From positions 4,712,001 through 4,776,000 of the forward strand of contig NZ_CP119757.1 in NCBI RefSeq assembly GCF_029320955.1: DNA of 64,000 bases, read 5' to 3'. The stretch's first letter is position 1, and each line of letters begins with the position of its first letter. Origin of the DNA: Flavobacterium sp. YJ01. Its GTDB lineage: Bacteria; Bacteroidota; Bacteroidia; Flavobacteriales; Flavobacteriaceae. Of the stretch, positions 25,035-34,813 are shown piece by piece. Under the pieces are notes generated by a model. That model was not told the DNA's origin and ran no database searches. It saw only the letters and a list, made by a program, of their open reading frames with translations. The translations under genes were made by a program, and so were the position numbers.

Positions 25035-27866
25035 TTACTCTAATTCTTTCTTTAAAAACTTAGCTGTATAACTTTTTTTATTTTCGGCTACTTGCTCAGG
25101 AGTTCCTTTTGCGATTAATTGCCCGCCGCCTTTACCGCCTTCTGGGCCAATATCGATAATGTAATCCGCCAGTTTGATAACGTCCATATTATGTTCAATT
25201 ACCAGAATCGTATTTCCTTTATCAACCAATTTGTTAATTACTTCCATCAAAACGCGAATGTCTTCAAAATGCAATCCGGTTGTTGGTTCGTCTAGAATAT
25301 AAAATGTATTTCCAGTATCTTTTTTAGATAATTCTCCCGCTAGTTTAATACGTTGCGCTTCACCACCTGAAAGCGTTGTACTTTGTTGTCCAAGTGTAAT
25401 ATAACCTAAACCAACATCTTGAATCGTTTTGATTTTTCTGTAAATCTTCGGAATATTTTCAAAAAACGGAACCGCTTCGTCAACCGTCATATCCAAAACA
25501 TCCGAAATAGATTTTCCTTTGTATCTGATTTCTAAAGTTTCTCTATTGAAACGTTTTCCTTGACACGTTTCGCATTCAACATAAACGTCTGGTAAAAAGT
25601 TCATTTCGATAGTTCTAACACCAGAACCTTCGCAAGTTTCGCATCTTCCGCCTTTTACGTTAAAACTAAAACGTCCGGCTTTATAACCACGAATCATACT
25701 TTCAGAAGTCATTGTAAATAGATTTCTAATTTCTGTAAAAACTTCTGTGTAGGTCGCTGGATTTGAACGAGGTGTTCTTCCAATCGGACTTTGGTCAATA
25801 TCAATTACTTTGTCAATATGTTCTAAACCTTCAATCTTTTTGTAAGGTTGTGGTTTTTTTACGCCATTAAAATAATAGGCATTTAATATTGGATAAAGCG
25901 TTTCATTAATTAATGTTGATTTCCCACTTCCTGAAACTCCTGTAACGCAAGTTAATTGCCCTAAAGGAATTTCAATGGAAACATTTTTTAAGTTGTTTCC
26001 AGTTGCTCCAGTCAGTTTTAAGAATTTGCCATTTCCTTTACGTCTTTTCTTCGGAATTTCTAATTTCATTTTACCATTCAAATATTGAGCAGTAATCGTG
26101 TCTGATTTTAATGTTTCTGCTGGAGTTCCAATACTGATAATTTCGCCACCATATTTTCCAGCTTTCGGACCAATATCAATCACATAATCAGCAGTTTCAA
26201 TCATGTCTTTGTCATGTTCAACAACAATAACCGAATTTCCAATATCACGTAATTGTTCCAAAGAATGAATTAATTTTTCATTATCTCTTTGATGCAAACC
26301 AATACTTGGCTCATCTAAAATATATAAAACCCCAACCAATTGTGAACCAATTTGTGTTGCCAAACGAATACGCTGTGCTTCTCCACCAGAAAGCGATTTT
26401 GAACTTCGGCTTAAAGCCAAATAATTCAAACCAACATTCATCAAGAAGTTCAATCGATCTTTGATTTCTTTTACAACTTCAGAAGCAATTAAAAGCTGTT
26501 TATCAGTCAAATGACTATTCAAATCAAGAAACCAAGCCGTTAAATCTGAAATATCCATATCACACAATTCGGTGATATTTTTTCCATTCACTCTAAAAAA
26601 TAAAGCTTCTTTTTTAAGACGAGAACCTTCGCAAACTGGGCAAGGAATTTCGTCCATAAAATCTTTTGCCCAACGTTTTATGCTGGTTGTTGCGCTTTCG
26701 TCATATTGATTTTTGATGAAATTGGAAATTCCCTCAAAATCAATTTTATATTCTCTGGTTACGCCAAGATCTTTAGAATTGATAGAAAATTTATCTTTTC
26801 CACCATATAAAATCATTGTCATGGCTTCTTCAGGAATTTTCTCGATTGGATCTGTAATTTTAAATCCGAATTTTTCTCCAATTGTTTCTAATTGTTTAAA
26901 AATCCAAGATGATTTATATTCGCCAAGCGGAGCAAATCCACCACTTTTAATCGATAATTTCGGATTCGGAATAATCTTCTTTGCATTAATTTCGTGAACA
27001 GTTCCCAAACCATTACAATGCGGACAAGCGCCTTTTGGAGAATTGAAAGAAAATAAATTCGGCTCTGGATTTTGATACGAAATTCCAGTTGTTGGACACA
27101 TTAAATTTCTACTGAAATAACGTACCTCATTCGAATCCTGATCTAAAATCATCAGGACATCTTCGCCATGATGCATCGCTGTATTGATGCTTTCAGATAA
27201 TCTTTTTTGAGTATCAGGATTATCTTCAATGACCATTCTGTCAACAACAATTTCAATATCATGGGTTTTATAACGGTCTAATTTCATTCCAGAAACCAAA
27301 TCCTGAACTTCTCCGTTAACACGAACTTTTAAAAATCCTTGTTTCGTTATTTGCTGGAATAATTCGGCATAATGTCCTTTTCTAGCTTTAATAACGGGAG
27401 CTAAAATATTGATTCGCTTTCCGTTATAATCCTGAATAATCAAATCTTTAATTTGTTCATCAGAATACGAAACCATTTTTTCGCCTGTATTGTAACTGTA
27501 TGCATCAGCGCCACGAGCATACAAAAGTCTTAAGAAGTCATAAATCTCAGTAATGGTTCCAACAGTCGAACGCGGACTTTTACTGGTTGTTTTTTGTTCA
27601 ATTGCAATAACGGGTGACAATCCGTCAATTTTATCTACATCTGGGCGTTCCAATCCGCCAAGAAATTGTCTGGCATAAGCCGAAAAAGTTTCAACATAAC
27701 GACGCTGGCCTTCAGCATAAATCGTGTCAAATGCCAAAGAAGATTTCCCCGAACCTGATAAACCGGTAATAACAACCAGTTTTTCACGCGGAATAGAAAT
27801 GTCTATATTTTTAAGGTTATGAACTCTTGCACCAAGAACTTCAATAGTATTGTCTTTTTCTAACAT
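25035..27866 (-). CDS. uvrA: Excinuclease ABC subunit A
   Basis: A 943-residue damage-recognition ATPase of nucleotide excision repair, acting as a dimer with UvrB. Both ABC modules are present: Walker [15 protein letters not shown] near 38 and [15 protein letters not shown] near 645, with signatures [20 protein letters not shown] and [17 protein letters not shown]. Zinc-finger cysteines occur as [16 protein letters not shown] and the CETCEGSG...CETCQG module. Start is the ATG at 27866; a TTG four codons upstream is less likely. Length is typical. It has its own promoter and follows a Fic gene that is separately transcribed. Confidence 0.97.
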   Translation of the reverse strand: MLEKDNTIEVLGARVHNLKNIDISIPREKLVVITGLSGSGKSSLAFDTIYAEGQRRYVETFSAYARQFLGGLERPDVDKIDGLSPVIAIEQKTTSKSPRSTVGTITEIYDFLRLLYARGADAYSYNTGEKMVSYSDEQIKDLIIQDYNGKRINILAPVIKARKGHYAELFQQITKQGFLKVRVNGEVQDLVSGMKLDRYKTHDIEIVVDRMVIEDNPDTQKRLSESINTAMHHGEDVLMILDQDSNEVRYFSRNLMCPTTGISYQNPEPNLFSFNSPKGACPHCNGLGTVHEINAKKIIPNPKLSIKSGGFAPLGEYKSSWIFKQLETIGEKFGFKITDPIEKIPEEAMTMILYGGKDKFSINSKDLGVTREYKIDFEGISNFIKNQYDESATTSIKRWAKDFMDEIPCPVCEGSRLKKEALFFRVNGKNITELCDMDISDLTAWFLDLNSHLTDKQLLIASEVVKEIKDRLNFLMNVGLNYLALSRSSKSLSGGEAQRIRLATQIGSQLVGVLYILDEPSIGLHQRDNEKLIHSLEQLRDIGNSVIVVEHDKDMIETADYVIDIGPKAGKYGGEIISIGTPAETLKSDTITAQYLNGKMKLEIPKKRRKGNGKFLKLTGATGNNLKNVSIEIPLGQLTCVTGVSGSGKSTLINETLYPILNAYYFNGVKKPQPYKKIEGLEHIDKVIDIDQSPIGRTPRSNPATYTEVFTEIRNLFTMTSESMIRGYKAGRFSFNVKGGRCETCEGSGVRTIEMNFLPDVYVECETCQGKRFNRETLEIRYKGKSISDVLDMTVDEAVPFFENIPKIYRKIKTIQDVGLGYITLGQQSTTLSGGEAQRIKLAGELSKKDTGNTFYILDEPTTGLHFEDIRVLMEVINKLVDKGNTILVIEHNMDVIKLADYIIDIGPEGGKGGGQLIAKGTPEQVAENKKSYTAKFLKKELE

Positions 27867-27882
27867 AATTTTGAGCAAAACG

Positions 27883-27890
27883 CAAAGTTA
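27883..27890 (-). promoter_or_regulatory. Candidate -7 box of uvrA
   Basis: TAACTTTG on the minus strand fits TAnnTTTG exactly, 16 nt before the uvrA ATG. No LexA-like palindrome is obvious. Confidence 0.5.
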
Positions 27891-27968
27891 CCACTTTGAT
27901 TTGTTCTTTTTGTGCTCGATAGCAAAACTTTATGTTACAAATAGTAACAAAAAAACGCTGATTGTCAA

Positions 27969-28922
27969 TCAACGTTTTCTTTTTCGGGTTGCCATATAGT
28001 TTTCAATGGCCTCTTTGGTGGTATACCAGTTTCGGCCTTCTTTGTAAGCATCAATTTTGCCTGTTCTAGCCAATAAACTAATATATTCTTGACCGTAAGG
28101 TGTATCTGGTTCGCTCACAATATTTTGAATAGATTGATAATCATAAGTGCTTCCTGGCATTGCACCTAGATAAATATTGAGTGTTCTTTCTAGCGACTGG
28201 CACATTAAAAGAGTTAATTTTTGATAATTGCCATTATTTGCTTGATTAAGCGCTTCGTAATATTTTTTTCTGTCATTTTTAAGAATAATGGCTGGCGGAA
28301 AATCACATCTTATCAATAATAAATTCATGCTTAAACGAACTGTGCGCCCATTCCCATCAAAAAAAGGATGGATCCAGACCAGTTTGTGATGAAAAATTGT
28401 CGCGAGTTCAATATCGTTTAAACTTAACGGATTTGTATTGATAAACTCAATTAATTCGTCTAAATAATCTGAAACTTTATTAGCATTCGGAGGCACAAAA
28501 TTAGCTCCTGAAATTCGAACTCCTCCATTACGAATTCTGCCTGCAAAATCTTCTTCTATAGAACGCATTACTAAACCATGAATGGAGAGAATATCTATAC
28601 TTCTTAGTTTATAATTTTCATCTACAATAGAGTATAGATAATCAATGGCTTTATCATGATTATGTGTTTCAAAATGCTCACGCAGCGATTTGCCTTTAAT
28701 GGTAATTCCTTCTTGAATAATCATTTGAGTTTCCCTCAAACTAAGTGTATTTCCTTCAATACTATTGGAGTTATACGTCCATTCTAAAGAAAGGCTTTCT
28801 CTTATTTTATTCAAAGCAATATTAGGCAATGGTCTGCTGTTTTGCAGTTCCAGCCTTTTTTGGTACAATCGATCAAAGGTTGATTGAAATTCTTCTCTGT
28901 ATGTTAGGTCAATGTTAAACAT
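27969..28922 (-). CDS. Fic-domain protein, class II (self-inhibited)
   Basis: A 317-residue Fic protein. The catalytic motif HPFFDGNGR is complete at 185-193, so AMP or another nucleotide can be transferred to a target hydroxyl. The inhibitory helix motif SxxxEG is present at residues 52-57 (SNSIEG, Glu56), upstream of the Fic core, which defines class II. A winged-helix-like C-terminus (about 255-317, EYISLLARTGKIDAYKEGRN, then WYTTKEAIENYMATRKRKR) suggests DNA binding. No toxin-antitoxin partner is adjacent. It has its own promoter with a palindrome, so self-regulation is possible. Confidence 0.88.
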   Translation of the reverse strand: MFNIDLTYREEFQSTFDRLYQKRLELQNSRPLPNIALNKIRESLSLEWTYNSNSIEGNTLSLRETQMIIQEGITIKGKSLREHFETHNHDKAIDYLYSIVDENYKLRSIDILSIHGLVMRSIEEDFAGRIRNGGVRISGANFVPPNANKVSDYLDELIEFINTNPLSLNDIELATIFHHKLVWIHPFFDGNGRTVRLSMNLLLIRCDFPPAIILKNDRKKYYEALNQANNGNYQKLTLLMCQSLERTLNIYLGAMPGSTYDYQSIQNIVSEPDTPYGQEYISLLARTGKIDAYKEGRNWYTTKEAIENYMATRKRKR

Positions 28923-28929
28923 AATCCTA

Positions 28930-28978
28930 CAAAGATACTCCTTAATATCGGATAATAAAAATTTTTAATGTATCCGAT
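28930..28978 (-). promoter_or_regulatory. fic promoter with candidate operator
   Basis: On the minus strand TATCTTTG (28930-28937) fits TAnnTTTG, eight bases before the ATG. Directly upstream, ATCGGATA (28947-28954) and its exact complement TATCCGAT (28971-28978) form an inverted repeat with 16-nt spacing that covers the -33 position. Confidence 0.5.
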
Positions 28979-28986
28979 GTTAATGA

Positions 28987-30771
28987 TTATTCAATCGTCA
29001 TAGAACGAAGTTTTGTTCTATAAGCTTCAAGCGCAATTGACTTAGAAATAAAGCCATGATATTTGCCATCTCGTAAAACAGGCAGAAAGGCAGATTTTGA
29101 CATTTCAAATTTCTTCATCACAATTTCCATGCTGTCCAATGAAGAAATTGTTGTCAATGGCGCTTTCATTACATCTTTAATAAGAGTGTATTTTACGCGA
29201 TAAGAATTGAAAATGATTTCGCGAATATCATTAAAATGCACAACACCAACTAGATCTTTATCGTTGTTTACGACCGCAAAAACTACTTGATTGGAGTGAG
29301 AAATTAAATCGACCAGTTTGCTTAGATTTTCTTCAGGATGAACCGTTAAATAATCACATTGAATAATGGTGTCAATATCTAAAGTCGATAAAATATTAGA
29401 ATCTTTATTGCTTGTAAAAGCGTGTCCTTTTTTGGCTAATCCTTTTACGTCAAGCGAATATTTCTCGTAACGTTTTGAAATCGCAAAACTGATTGAAGAA
29501 ACAATCATAAGCGGAATCATAAGTCCGTAACCTCCTGTAATTTCTGCAATTAAGAATATTGCGGTTAATGGTGCATGAAATAATCCGCTCAAAATACCAG
29601 CCATTCCGACCATTGTAAAATTGGTAATTGGCAATTTTGATAAACCAATAAGTGTTATAAATTTAGAAAAGAAATACCCTAAATAAGAACCTAAGAATAG
29701 AGAAGGAGCAAAGTTTCCTCCATTTCCACCGCTTCCAAGAGTTAATCCCGAAGCAAAAACTTTTACCATCATCGTCGCGCCTACAAATAGCAATAAAACC
29801 CATTGATTGTTTCTGAAATCTGCAAAAAGAGTATTGTCTAACAATTTTCCAGGATCGGTTTCAGATAAAGTTCGAATGCTTTCGTATCCTTCACCAAACA
29901 AAGTTGGAAAGATAAAAATAAGCAAAGCTAAAAGCGAAGAACCGATTAATGCTTTTCTATATGGGTTGATTTGTTGTTTTGAAAAATAATGTTCAACTCT
30001 TTGGAAATTTCTGGAATAGTAAATCGCCGCAAGCCCTGTAAGAACTCCAAGCGTTACATAAAAAGGAATATTATGATAATCGAAAGTTTCTTGTTTTTTA
30101 AAGCTTAAAAGAATGCTTTCATCCAATACAATGGCAGAAACTAAAGCGCCAGTTGCTCCAGAAATCATTATTGGAGTAAAGGCAGAAATACTTACGTCGA
30201 CCAATAAAACTTCTATGGCAAAAAGAACACCAGCAATTGGCGCGTTAAAAGCCGCAGCAATGCCGGCAGCAACTCCGCAGCCAATTAATAAAGTTCTGTC
30301 TTTGTATTGTAATTTATAGTTTTGTGCAAAATTTGAACCAAATGCAGCTCCGGTAATCACGATCGGACTTTCTAAACCAGCAGAACCACCCAAACCAACA
30401 GTTAACGAACTCGTAACAATTTGGGCATACATTTGTTTTCGCGGAATAATACTTGCTTTTTTTGCTACTGCATAAAGTATCTGTGAAGTTCCTTTTTGAA
30501 TGGTTCCGTTAAGCACTTTTTTCACTACAAAAACCGTCAGTAAAATACCAATTATTGGAAGTATACTGTTAATAAAACTCAATTTTAGAATTCCGTTAAT
30601 GTAAGTGGCAAAAGAAAATACGCTGTGGGCGAAGGTTTTAAGAATAATTACAGCAAACGAACATGATATTCCAATTAAAACGCTTGATAAAAATAGAAAC
30701 TGTTTTGGAGTCATTAACGATTGAGCCAAAGCAATTATACTTTCTAGTCTTCTGAAATATTTTTTTAACAT
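28987..30771 (-). CDS. ClC-family chloride channel/antiporter with CBS domains
   Basis: A 594-residue membrane protein with about eleven helices. Anion-site signatures: GSAGLESPIVITGAAFGSN at about 128-146 (GxxGxEx P motif) and GSGGNGGNFAPSLFLGSYLG at about 345-364 (GGxxxPxLxxG). The C-terminal 150 residues hold two CBS repeats (TIIQCDYLTVHPEENLSKLV and LIKDVMKAPLTTISSLDSME), which often bind adenine nucleotides and gate transport. The gating glutamate in GLESP is present. Whether it is a channel or an H+/Cl- exchanger is uncertain. Confidence 0.9.
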   Translation of the reverse strand: MLKKYFRRLESIIALAQSLMTPKQFLFLSSVLIGISCSFAVIILKTFAHSVFSFATYINGILKLSFINSILPIIGILLTVFVVKKVLNGTIQKGTSQILYAVAKKASIIPRKQMYAQIVTSSLTVGLGGSAGLESPIVITGAAFGSNFAQNYKLQYKDRTLLIGCGVAAGIAAAFNAPIAGVLFAIEVLLVDVSISAFTPIMISGATGALVSAIVLDESILLSFKKQETFDYHNIPFYVTLGVLTGLAAIYYSRNFQRVEHYFSKQQINPYRKALIGSSLLALLIFIFPTLFGEGYESIRTLSETDPGKLLDNTLFADFRNNQWVLLLFVGATMMVKVFASGLTLGSGGNGGNFAPSLFLGSYLGYFFSKFITLIGLSKLPITNFTMVGMAGILSGLFHAPLTAIFLIAEITGGYGLMIPLMIVSSISFAISKRYEKYSLDVKGLAKKGHAFTSNKDSNILSTLDIDTIIQCDYLTVHPEENLSKLVDLISHSNQVVFAVVNNDKDLVGVVHFNDIREIIFNSYRVKYTLIKDVMKAPLTTISSLDSMEIVMKKFEMSKSAFLPVLRDGKYHGFISKSIALEAYRTKLRSMTIE

Positions 30772-30795
30772 TCGGTTGTAAAATTATAGGTCTTA

Positions 30796-30829
30796 CAAAA
30801 TTAGGCTATAATCTTAGATAAAAAAACAA
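30796..30829 (-). promoter_or_regulatory. Promoter of the ClC gene
   Basis: On the minus strand TTG, 23 nt spacer and TAATTTTG fit the Bacteroidota consensus at both boxes; the -7 ends 24 nt before the ATG. Confidence 0.6.
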
Positions 30830-30843
30830 AAATCTTTATGGAT

Positions 30844-32532
30844 TTAAAAACCTACGGCAGTATCATCTCCTCTAAAATCGGCTCCGCCTTCTAATTTACC
30901 TTCGGGCAAAACCAAAATGGCATCTACTTTTCCGATAATTGGAGTTGGTTTTTCATTAATTAAATAACTTTTCGCTTTTAGCTTATTTATAGTTTTGGCT
31001 TCAAAAGTATTGGGTTCGAAAGTAATTAAATCTGGAAGCCATTGATGATGAAAACGTGGCGCATTTACAGCTTCTTGCATGCTTAAATTGTATTCGTAAA
31101 CATTTAAAATTGTCTGCAATACAGAAGTTATAATAGTCGAACCGCCTGGAGTTCCAACTACCATAAATAGCTTTCCGTCTTTTTCTACAATTGTTGGCGT
31201 CATAGAACTTAGCATACGTTTTTGCGGCGCAATGCTATTGGCTTCATTTCCGACTAAACCGAACATGTTTGGAGAACCTGGTTTAGCGCTAAAATCGTCC
31301 ATTTCGTTATTTAAAAAGAAACCCAATTCGTCACAATAATATTTAGAACCATAACCGTCATTTAAAGTTGTAGTTGCCGCAATAGCATTTCCAAATTGAT
31401 CTACAATTGAATAATGCGTCGTTTCTGTACTTTCTGCATAATTTACTTTTCCTTCTTTTATTTCAGAAGATAAAGTCGCTTTTTCGGGATTAAAACTCGC
31501 CATTCGATCGCGTAAATATTTTTCATCCATTAATTCTTTCAATGGAATTTTTACAAAATCGGGATCTCCTAAAAAATAGCTTCTGTCGGCATAAGCTCTT
31601 CTTTCTGCCTCAACAATAACCTGAATTGCCTCTTCAGAATTATGTCCCATTTTGGCTAAATCGTAAGGTTCTAGCATTTTTAAAATTTGTGCCAAACATA
31701 TTCCACCACTGCTTGGAGGCGACATCGAAGTGATTTTTAAATCTTTATAAGTAAATTGAAGCGGTTTTCTCCATTTTGCTTCATATTTTGCTAAATCTTG
31801 CAAAGTAATAATTCCGCCCTTTGATTTAAGATAATTGACTAAAATTTTTGCAGTTTGTCCTTTATAGAATTCATTTCTGCCTTTTTTCTGAATTCTTTTT
31901 AAAGTCTTCGCAAGAGCGGTATATTTTATAGTATCATTTTCTTTGAAGATTTTAGATGCGGGAGAATTTTCGCCATTGATTTTTACAATTTTATCATGAT
32001 AATCGTTTAAACTTTTTTCTTGTTTTTTGGTTACTACAACACCTCTTTCGGCTAAAGCAATTACTGGTTCTAGAATTTTAGCAATTGGCATTGTGCCGTA
32101 TTTTTTATGAACAGCAAAAACGCCTGCAATAGTTCCGGGAACACCAATTGCAAGTGCAGTTTCGGTACTTTTACTTTTTATAACATTACCTTCGTTGTCC
32201 AAAAACATATCTTTTGTAGCCGCTAAAGGTGCTTTTTCTCTATAATCTAAAGATCCCACTTCGCCATTTGCTTTTCTATACACCATAAATCCGCCGCCGC
32301 CAATGTTTCCAGCAAATGGAAAAGCAACTGCCAATGCTAATTCAGTTCCTACCATGGCATCAAAAGCATTTCCGCCTTTTTTCATAATGTCTGCTCCAAT
32401 TTTTGAAGCTTCTTCGCGTGCCGAAACGACCATTGCTTTTGTGACAACTAATCCAGTTGGATTTGCAGTTTTCTGTTGTGCGTTGCTGACTGATAGGTAT
32501 AAAAGAGCTGCTAAAAGCGTGATTTTTTTCAT
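30844..32532 (-). CDS. ggt: Gamma-glutamyltransferase
   Basis: A 562-residue periplasmic Ntn-hydrolase precursor with a signal peptide ([19 protein letters not shown]). It cleaves and transfers the gamma-glutamyl group of glutathione. The self-cleavage site and nucleophile are in [12 protein letters not shown] (Thr371, first residue of the small subunit). Other family marks: [31 protein letters not shown], and [28 protein letters not shown] (shown here as neighbouring blocks) in the small subunit. Length is normal. It lies 29 bases downstream of acpH on the same strand and may share its transcript. Confidence 0.93.
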   Translation of the reverse strand: MKKITLLAALLYLSVSNAQQKTANPTGLVVTKAMVVSAREEASKIGADIMKKGGNAFDAMVGTELALAVAFPFAGNIGGGGFMVYRKANGEVGSLDYREKAPLAATKDMFLDNEGNVIKSKSTETALAIGVPGTIAGVFAVHKKYGTMPIAKILEPVIALAERGVVVTKKQEKSLNDYHDKIVKINGENSPASKIFKENDTIKYTALAKTLKRIQKKGRNEFYKGQTAKILVNYLKSKGGIITLQDLAKYEAKWRKPLQFTYKDLKITSMSPPSSGGICLAQILKMLEPYDLAKMGHNSEEAIQVIVEAERRAYADRSYFLGDPDFVKIPLKELMDEKYLRDRMASFNPEKATLSSEIKEGKVNYAESTETTHYSIVDQFGNAIAATTTLNDGYGSKYYCDELGFFLNNEMDDFSAKPGSPNMFGLVGNEANSIAPQKRMLSSMTPTIVEKDGKLFMVVGTPGGSTIITSVLQTILNVYEYNLSMQEAVNAPRFHHQWLPDLITFEPNTFEAKTINKLKAKSYLINEKPTPIIGKVDAILVLPEGKLEGGADFRGDDTAVGF

Positions 32533-32561
32533 AAATAAAAAATTAATAGGGAATGAAGCGG

Positions 32562-33146
32562 TTACAGAGTCAGCAATTTTACTTTGGCCTCTTTTTTCAT
32601 TTCTTCAAAAAATAAAGTGAATTCTTCTTCGAAATCATCGTAAAAATCTTTTAACTCTTCTACAGCGTATTGCATTTGAGAAATGTTTTTAGATCTTCGA
32701 TCCATTTGAGTTAGAATTTGATGAATTCCGTCTACAGTACGATAACTCAAAAGCCAGTTTCTGCCAATCATATATGGCATTAAATCTTGAGTTTTCTCTG
32801 TTAAAATATCGTAATTATCATGTAGCGAATTGTAGAATCGGCTGATGAAGGTTTCTAGCTTTTCATCAGAATAATTGCTCCAATTTTTAGCTAAAAAATG
32901 ATCGTAAACAATATCTACAATAACACCGGAATAATGATGATATCGATCGTGAAGACGTTTTGTGCTTTTTCTGAAAATATCGTGAGAATCTGTGTAAGTA
33001 TCAATAAATCGGTGCAGTTGGATTCCTTTTTGCACATCGATAGGAAAATGTTCAAATTGTTTTCCGCGAATTCCATCTGCCATAAAATTCCCGATTTTGA
33101 TCAAATCATTTTCTCCAGAGAGGTATATATGAGCTAAGAAATTCAT
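32562..33146 (-). CDS. acpH: Acyl carrier protein phosphodiesterase
   Basis: A 194-residue enzyme that removes the 4'-phosphopantetheine arm from holo-ACP. Recognised by the N-terminus [11 protein letters not shown], then [30 protein letters not shown] and the [19 protein letters not shown] segment, which carries the HD-like metal ligands. Length matches the family. A palindromic element begins ten bases upstream of its start, so the promoter must overlap or lie beyond that element. Probably cotranscribed with ggt; a functional link between the two is not evident. Confidence 0.88.
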   Translation of the reverse strand: MNFLAHIYLSGENDLIKIGNFMADGIRGKQFEHFPIDVQKGIQLHRFIDTYTDSHDIFRKSTKRLHDRYHHYSGVIVDIVYDHFLAKNWSNYSDEKLETFISRFYNSLHDNYDILTEKTQDLMPYMIGRNWLLSYRTVDGIHQILTQMDRRSKNISQMQYAVEELKDFYDDFEEEFTLFFEEMKKEAKVKLLTL

Positions 33147-33156
33147 TTTTGTTAAA

Positions 33157-33311
33157 GTTTCTGAGAGACTTAGTGGCTAAGTTTCTGAGTTATTTAGTAA
33201 ATGTATAAAAACTTTTTTAAATCGTTTTGTTATAAAAACAACTGCTTGAAAGTGGTTTCTTATAAGTTAAATTTAAAATCTTAGAAACTTAGCACCTTAG
33301 TTACTCGGTAA
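33157..33311. repeat. Palindromic element between divergent acpH and glmM
   Basis: Left arm GACTTAGTGGCTAAGTTTCT and right arm AGAAACTTAGCACCTTAGTT are imperfect inverted copies extending about 35 bp (roughly three quarters matching), with a 75-90 bp unpaired centre. It occupies nearly the whole gap. Here it lies between two divergent starts, where it can affect promoters, unlike the other copies, which follow stops. Confidence 0.65.
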
Positions 33312-33317
33312 CTTTTT

Positions 33318-33325
33318 TATATTTG
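33318..33325 (+). promoter_or_regulatory. Candidate -7 box of glmM
   Basis: TATATTTG fits TAnnTTTG exactly, 26 nt before the ATG. The -33 position would fall inside the right arm of the palindromic element. Confidence 0.5.
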
Positions 33326-33351
33326 TAGAAAAATAACCCTAACTCACAAAA

Positions 33352-34740
33352 ATGACTCTAATAAAATCTATTTCTGGAATTCGAGGAACTATCGGAGGAA
33401 AAGTAGGAGATAATCTGACTCCTGTTGATGCGGTGAAATTTGCATCAGCATACGGAACTTTCTTAAAAAATAATGCCAATAAAGATAAATTGAAAGTTGT
33501 AATTGGTCGTGATGCCAGAATTTCTGGACCAATGATTCATAACTTGGTTGTAAATACTTTGGTTGGATTAGGAATCGATGTTATCGATCTTGGACTTTCT
33601 ACAACACCAACTGTTGAAGTTGCCGTGCCTTTGGAACAAGCAGACGGTGGAATTATTTTAACAGCATCTCATAATCCAAAACAATGGAATGCTTTAAAAT
33701 TATTAAATGAAAAAGGAGAATTTTTAAGCGGTGCAGACGGAACTAAAATTCTTGAAATTGCCGAAGCTGAAGCTTTTGATTTTTCGGATGTGGACAGTTT
33801 AGGAAAAGTTACAGTAAACGATGCTTACATGGATATTCATATCGACGAAGTTTTATGTTTGCCCTTAGTTGATGTTCAGGCTGTAAAAGATGCAAAATTT
33901 AAAGTGGTTGTTGATGGAGTAAATTCATCTGGAGGAATTATTATTCCAAAATTACTTGAAATAATGGGAGTTGAAGTGGTAAAATTATATTGCGAACCAA
34001 ACGGACATTTCCCTCACAATCCAGAGCCATTAAAAGAGCATTTAACAGATATTTCTGAATTGGTTGTTAAAGAAAAAGCGCATTTAGGAATTGTAGTTGA
34101 TCCAGATGTTGACCGTTTAGCTTTCATTAGCGAAGATGGCGAAATGTTTGGTGAAGAATATACTTTGGTAGCTTGCGCAGATTATGTTTTGAGTAAAACT
34201 CCAGGAAATACAGTTTCTAACATGTCATCTTCTCGTGCTTTGAGAGATGTAACAAATACACACGGCGGAAGTTATGAAGCAAGTGCAGTAGGCGAGGTGA
34301 ATGTGGTAGAATTAATGAAAAAAAATAATGCCATTATTGGTGGTGAAGGTAACGGTGGAATTATCTATCCTGAATTGCATTACGGAAGAGACAGTTTGGT
34401 TGGAGTTGCTCTATTTTTAACGCATTTAGCGAATAAAAAAATGTCAGTTTCTGCTTTGAGAGCTTCTTATCCAGAATATTACATGAGTAAAAATAAAATT
34501 GAATTAACACCGCAAATTGATGTTGATGCAATTTTAACTCAAATGACTGAGAAATATAAAAATGAAGATATTTCGACAATCGACGGTGTAAAAATTGATT
34601 TTGCTACAGAATGGGTTCATTTGAGAAAATCGAACACAGAACCAATTATTCGTATTTATACTGAAGCGCCTTCACAAGATGCTGCAGATAAATTAGCACT
34701 TAGAATCATTGATGAAATAAAAGTAATTGCAGGAATCTAA
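33352..34740 (+). CDS. glmM: Phosphoglucosamine mutase
   Basis: A 462-residue phosphohexomutase that interconverts glucosamine-6-P and glucosamine-1-P for UDP-GlcNAc, and so peptidoglycan and LPS. The phosphoserine loop TASHNPKQWNALKLLN has Ser106; the Mg loop DPDVDR is at 250-255; the sugar-specificity loop GEGNGGIIYPELHYGRDS and the phosphate-binding RKSNTEPIIRIYTEA are intact. Within the superfamily phosphomannomutase/phosphoglucomutase activity is the alternative; the GEGNGG loop and length favour glmM. Confidence 0.87.
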   Translation: MTLIKSISGIRGTIGGKVGDNLTPVDAVKFASAYGTFLKNNANKDKLKVVIGRDARISGPMIHNLVVNTLVGLGIDVIDLGLSTTPTVEVAVPLEQADGGIILTASHNPKQWNALKLLNEKGEFLSGADGTKILEIAEAEAFDFSDVDSLGKVTVNDAYMDIHIDEVLCLPLVDVQAVKDAKFKVVVDGVNSSGGIIIPKLLEIMGVEVVKLYCEPNGHFPHNPEPLKEHLTDISELVVKEKAHLGIVVDPDVDRLAFISEDGEMFGEEYTLVACADYVLSKTPGNTVSNMSSSRALRDVTNTHGGSYEASAVGEVNVVELMKKNNAIIGGEGNGGIIYPELHYGRDSLVGVALFLTHLANKKMSVSALRASYPEYYMSKNKIELTPQIDVDAILTQMTEKYKNEDISTIDGVKIDFATEWVHLRKSNTEPIIRIYTEAPSQDAADKLALRIIDEIKVIAGI

Positions 34741-34760
34741 TAATTTCTGTTTTTAAAATA

Positions 34761-34799
34761 AAAAAAGCCTCTTTTGAAAATTTCGAAAAAGGCTTTTTC
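34761..34799. terminator. Terminator between convergent glmM and GH128 gene
   Basis: AAAAAGCCTCTTTT pairs with GAAAAAGGCTTTTT (one bulge) with T and A tracts on the two sides, so it can work in both directions. Confidence 0.8.
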
Positions 34800-34813
34800 T
34801 ATTCTTATAAATC

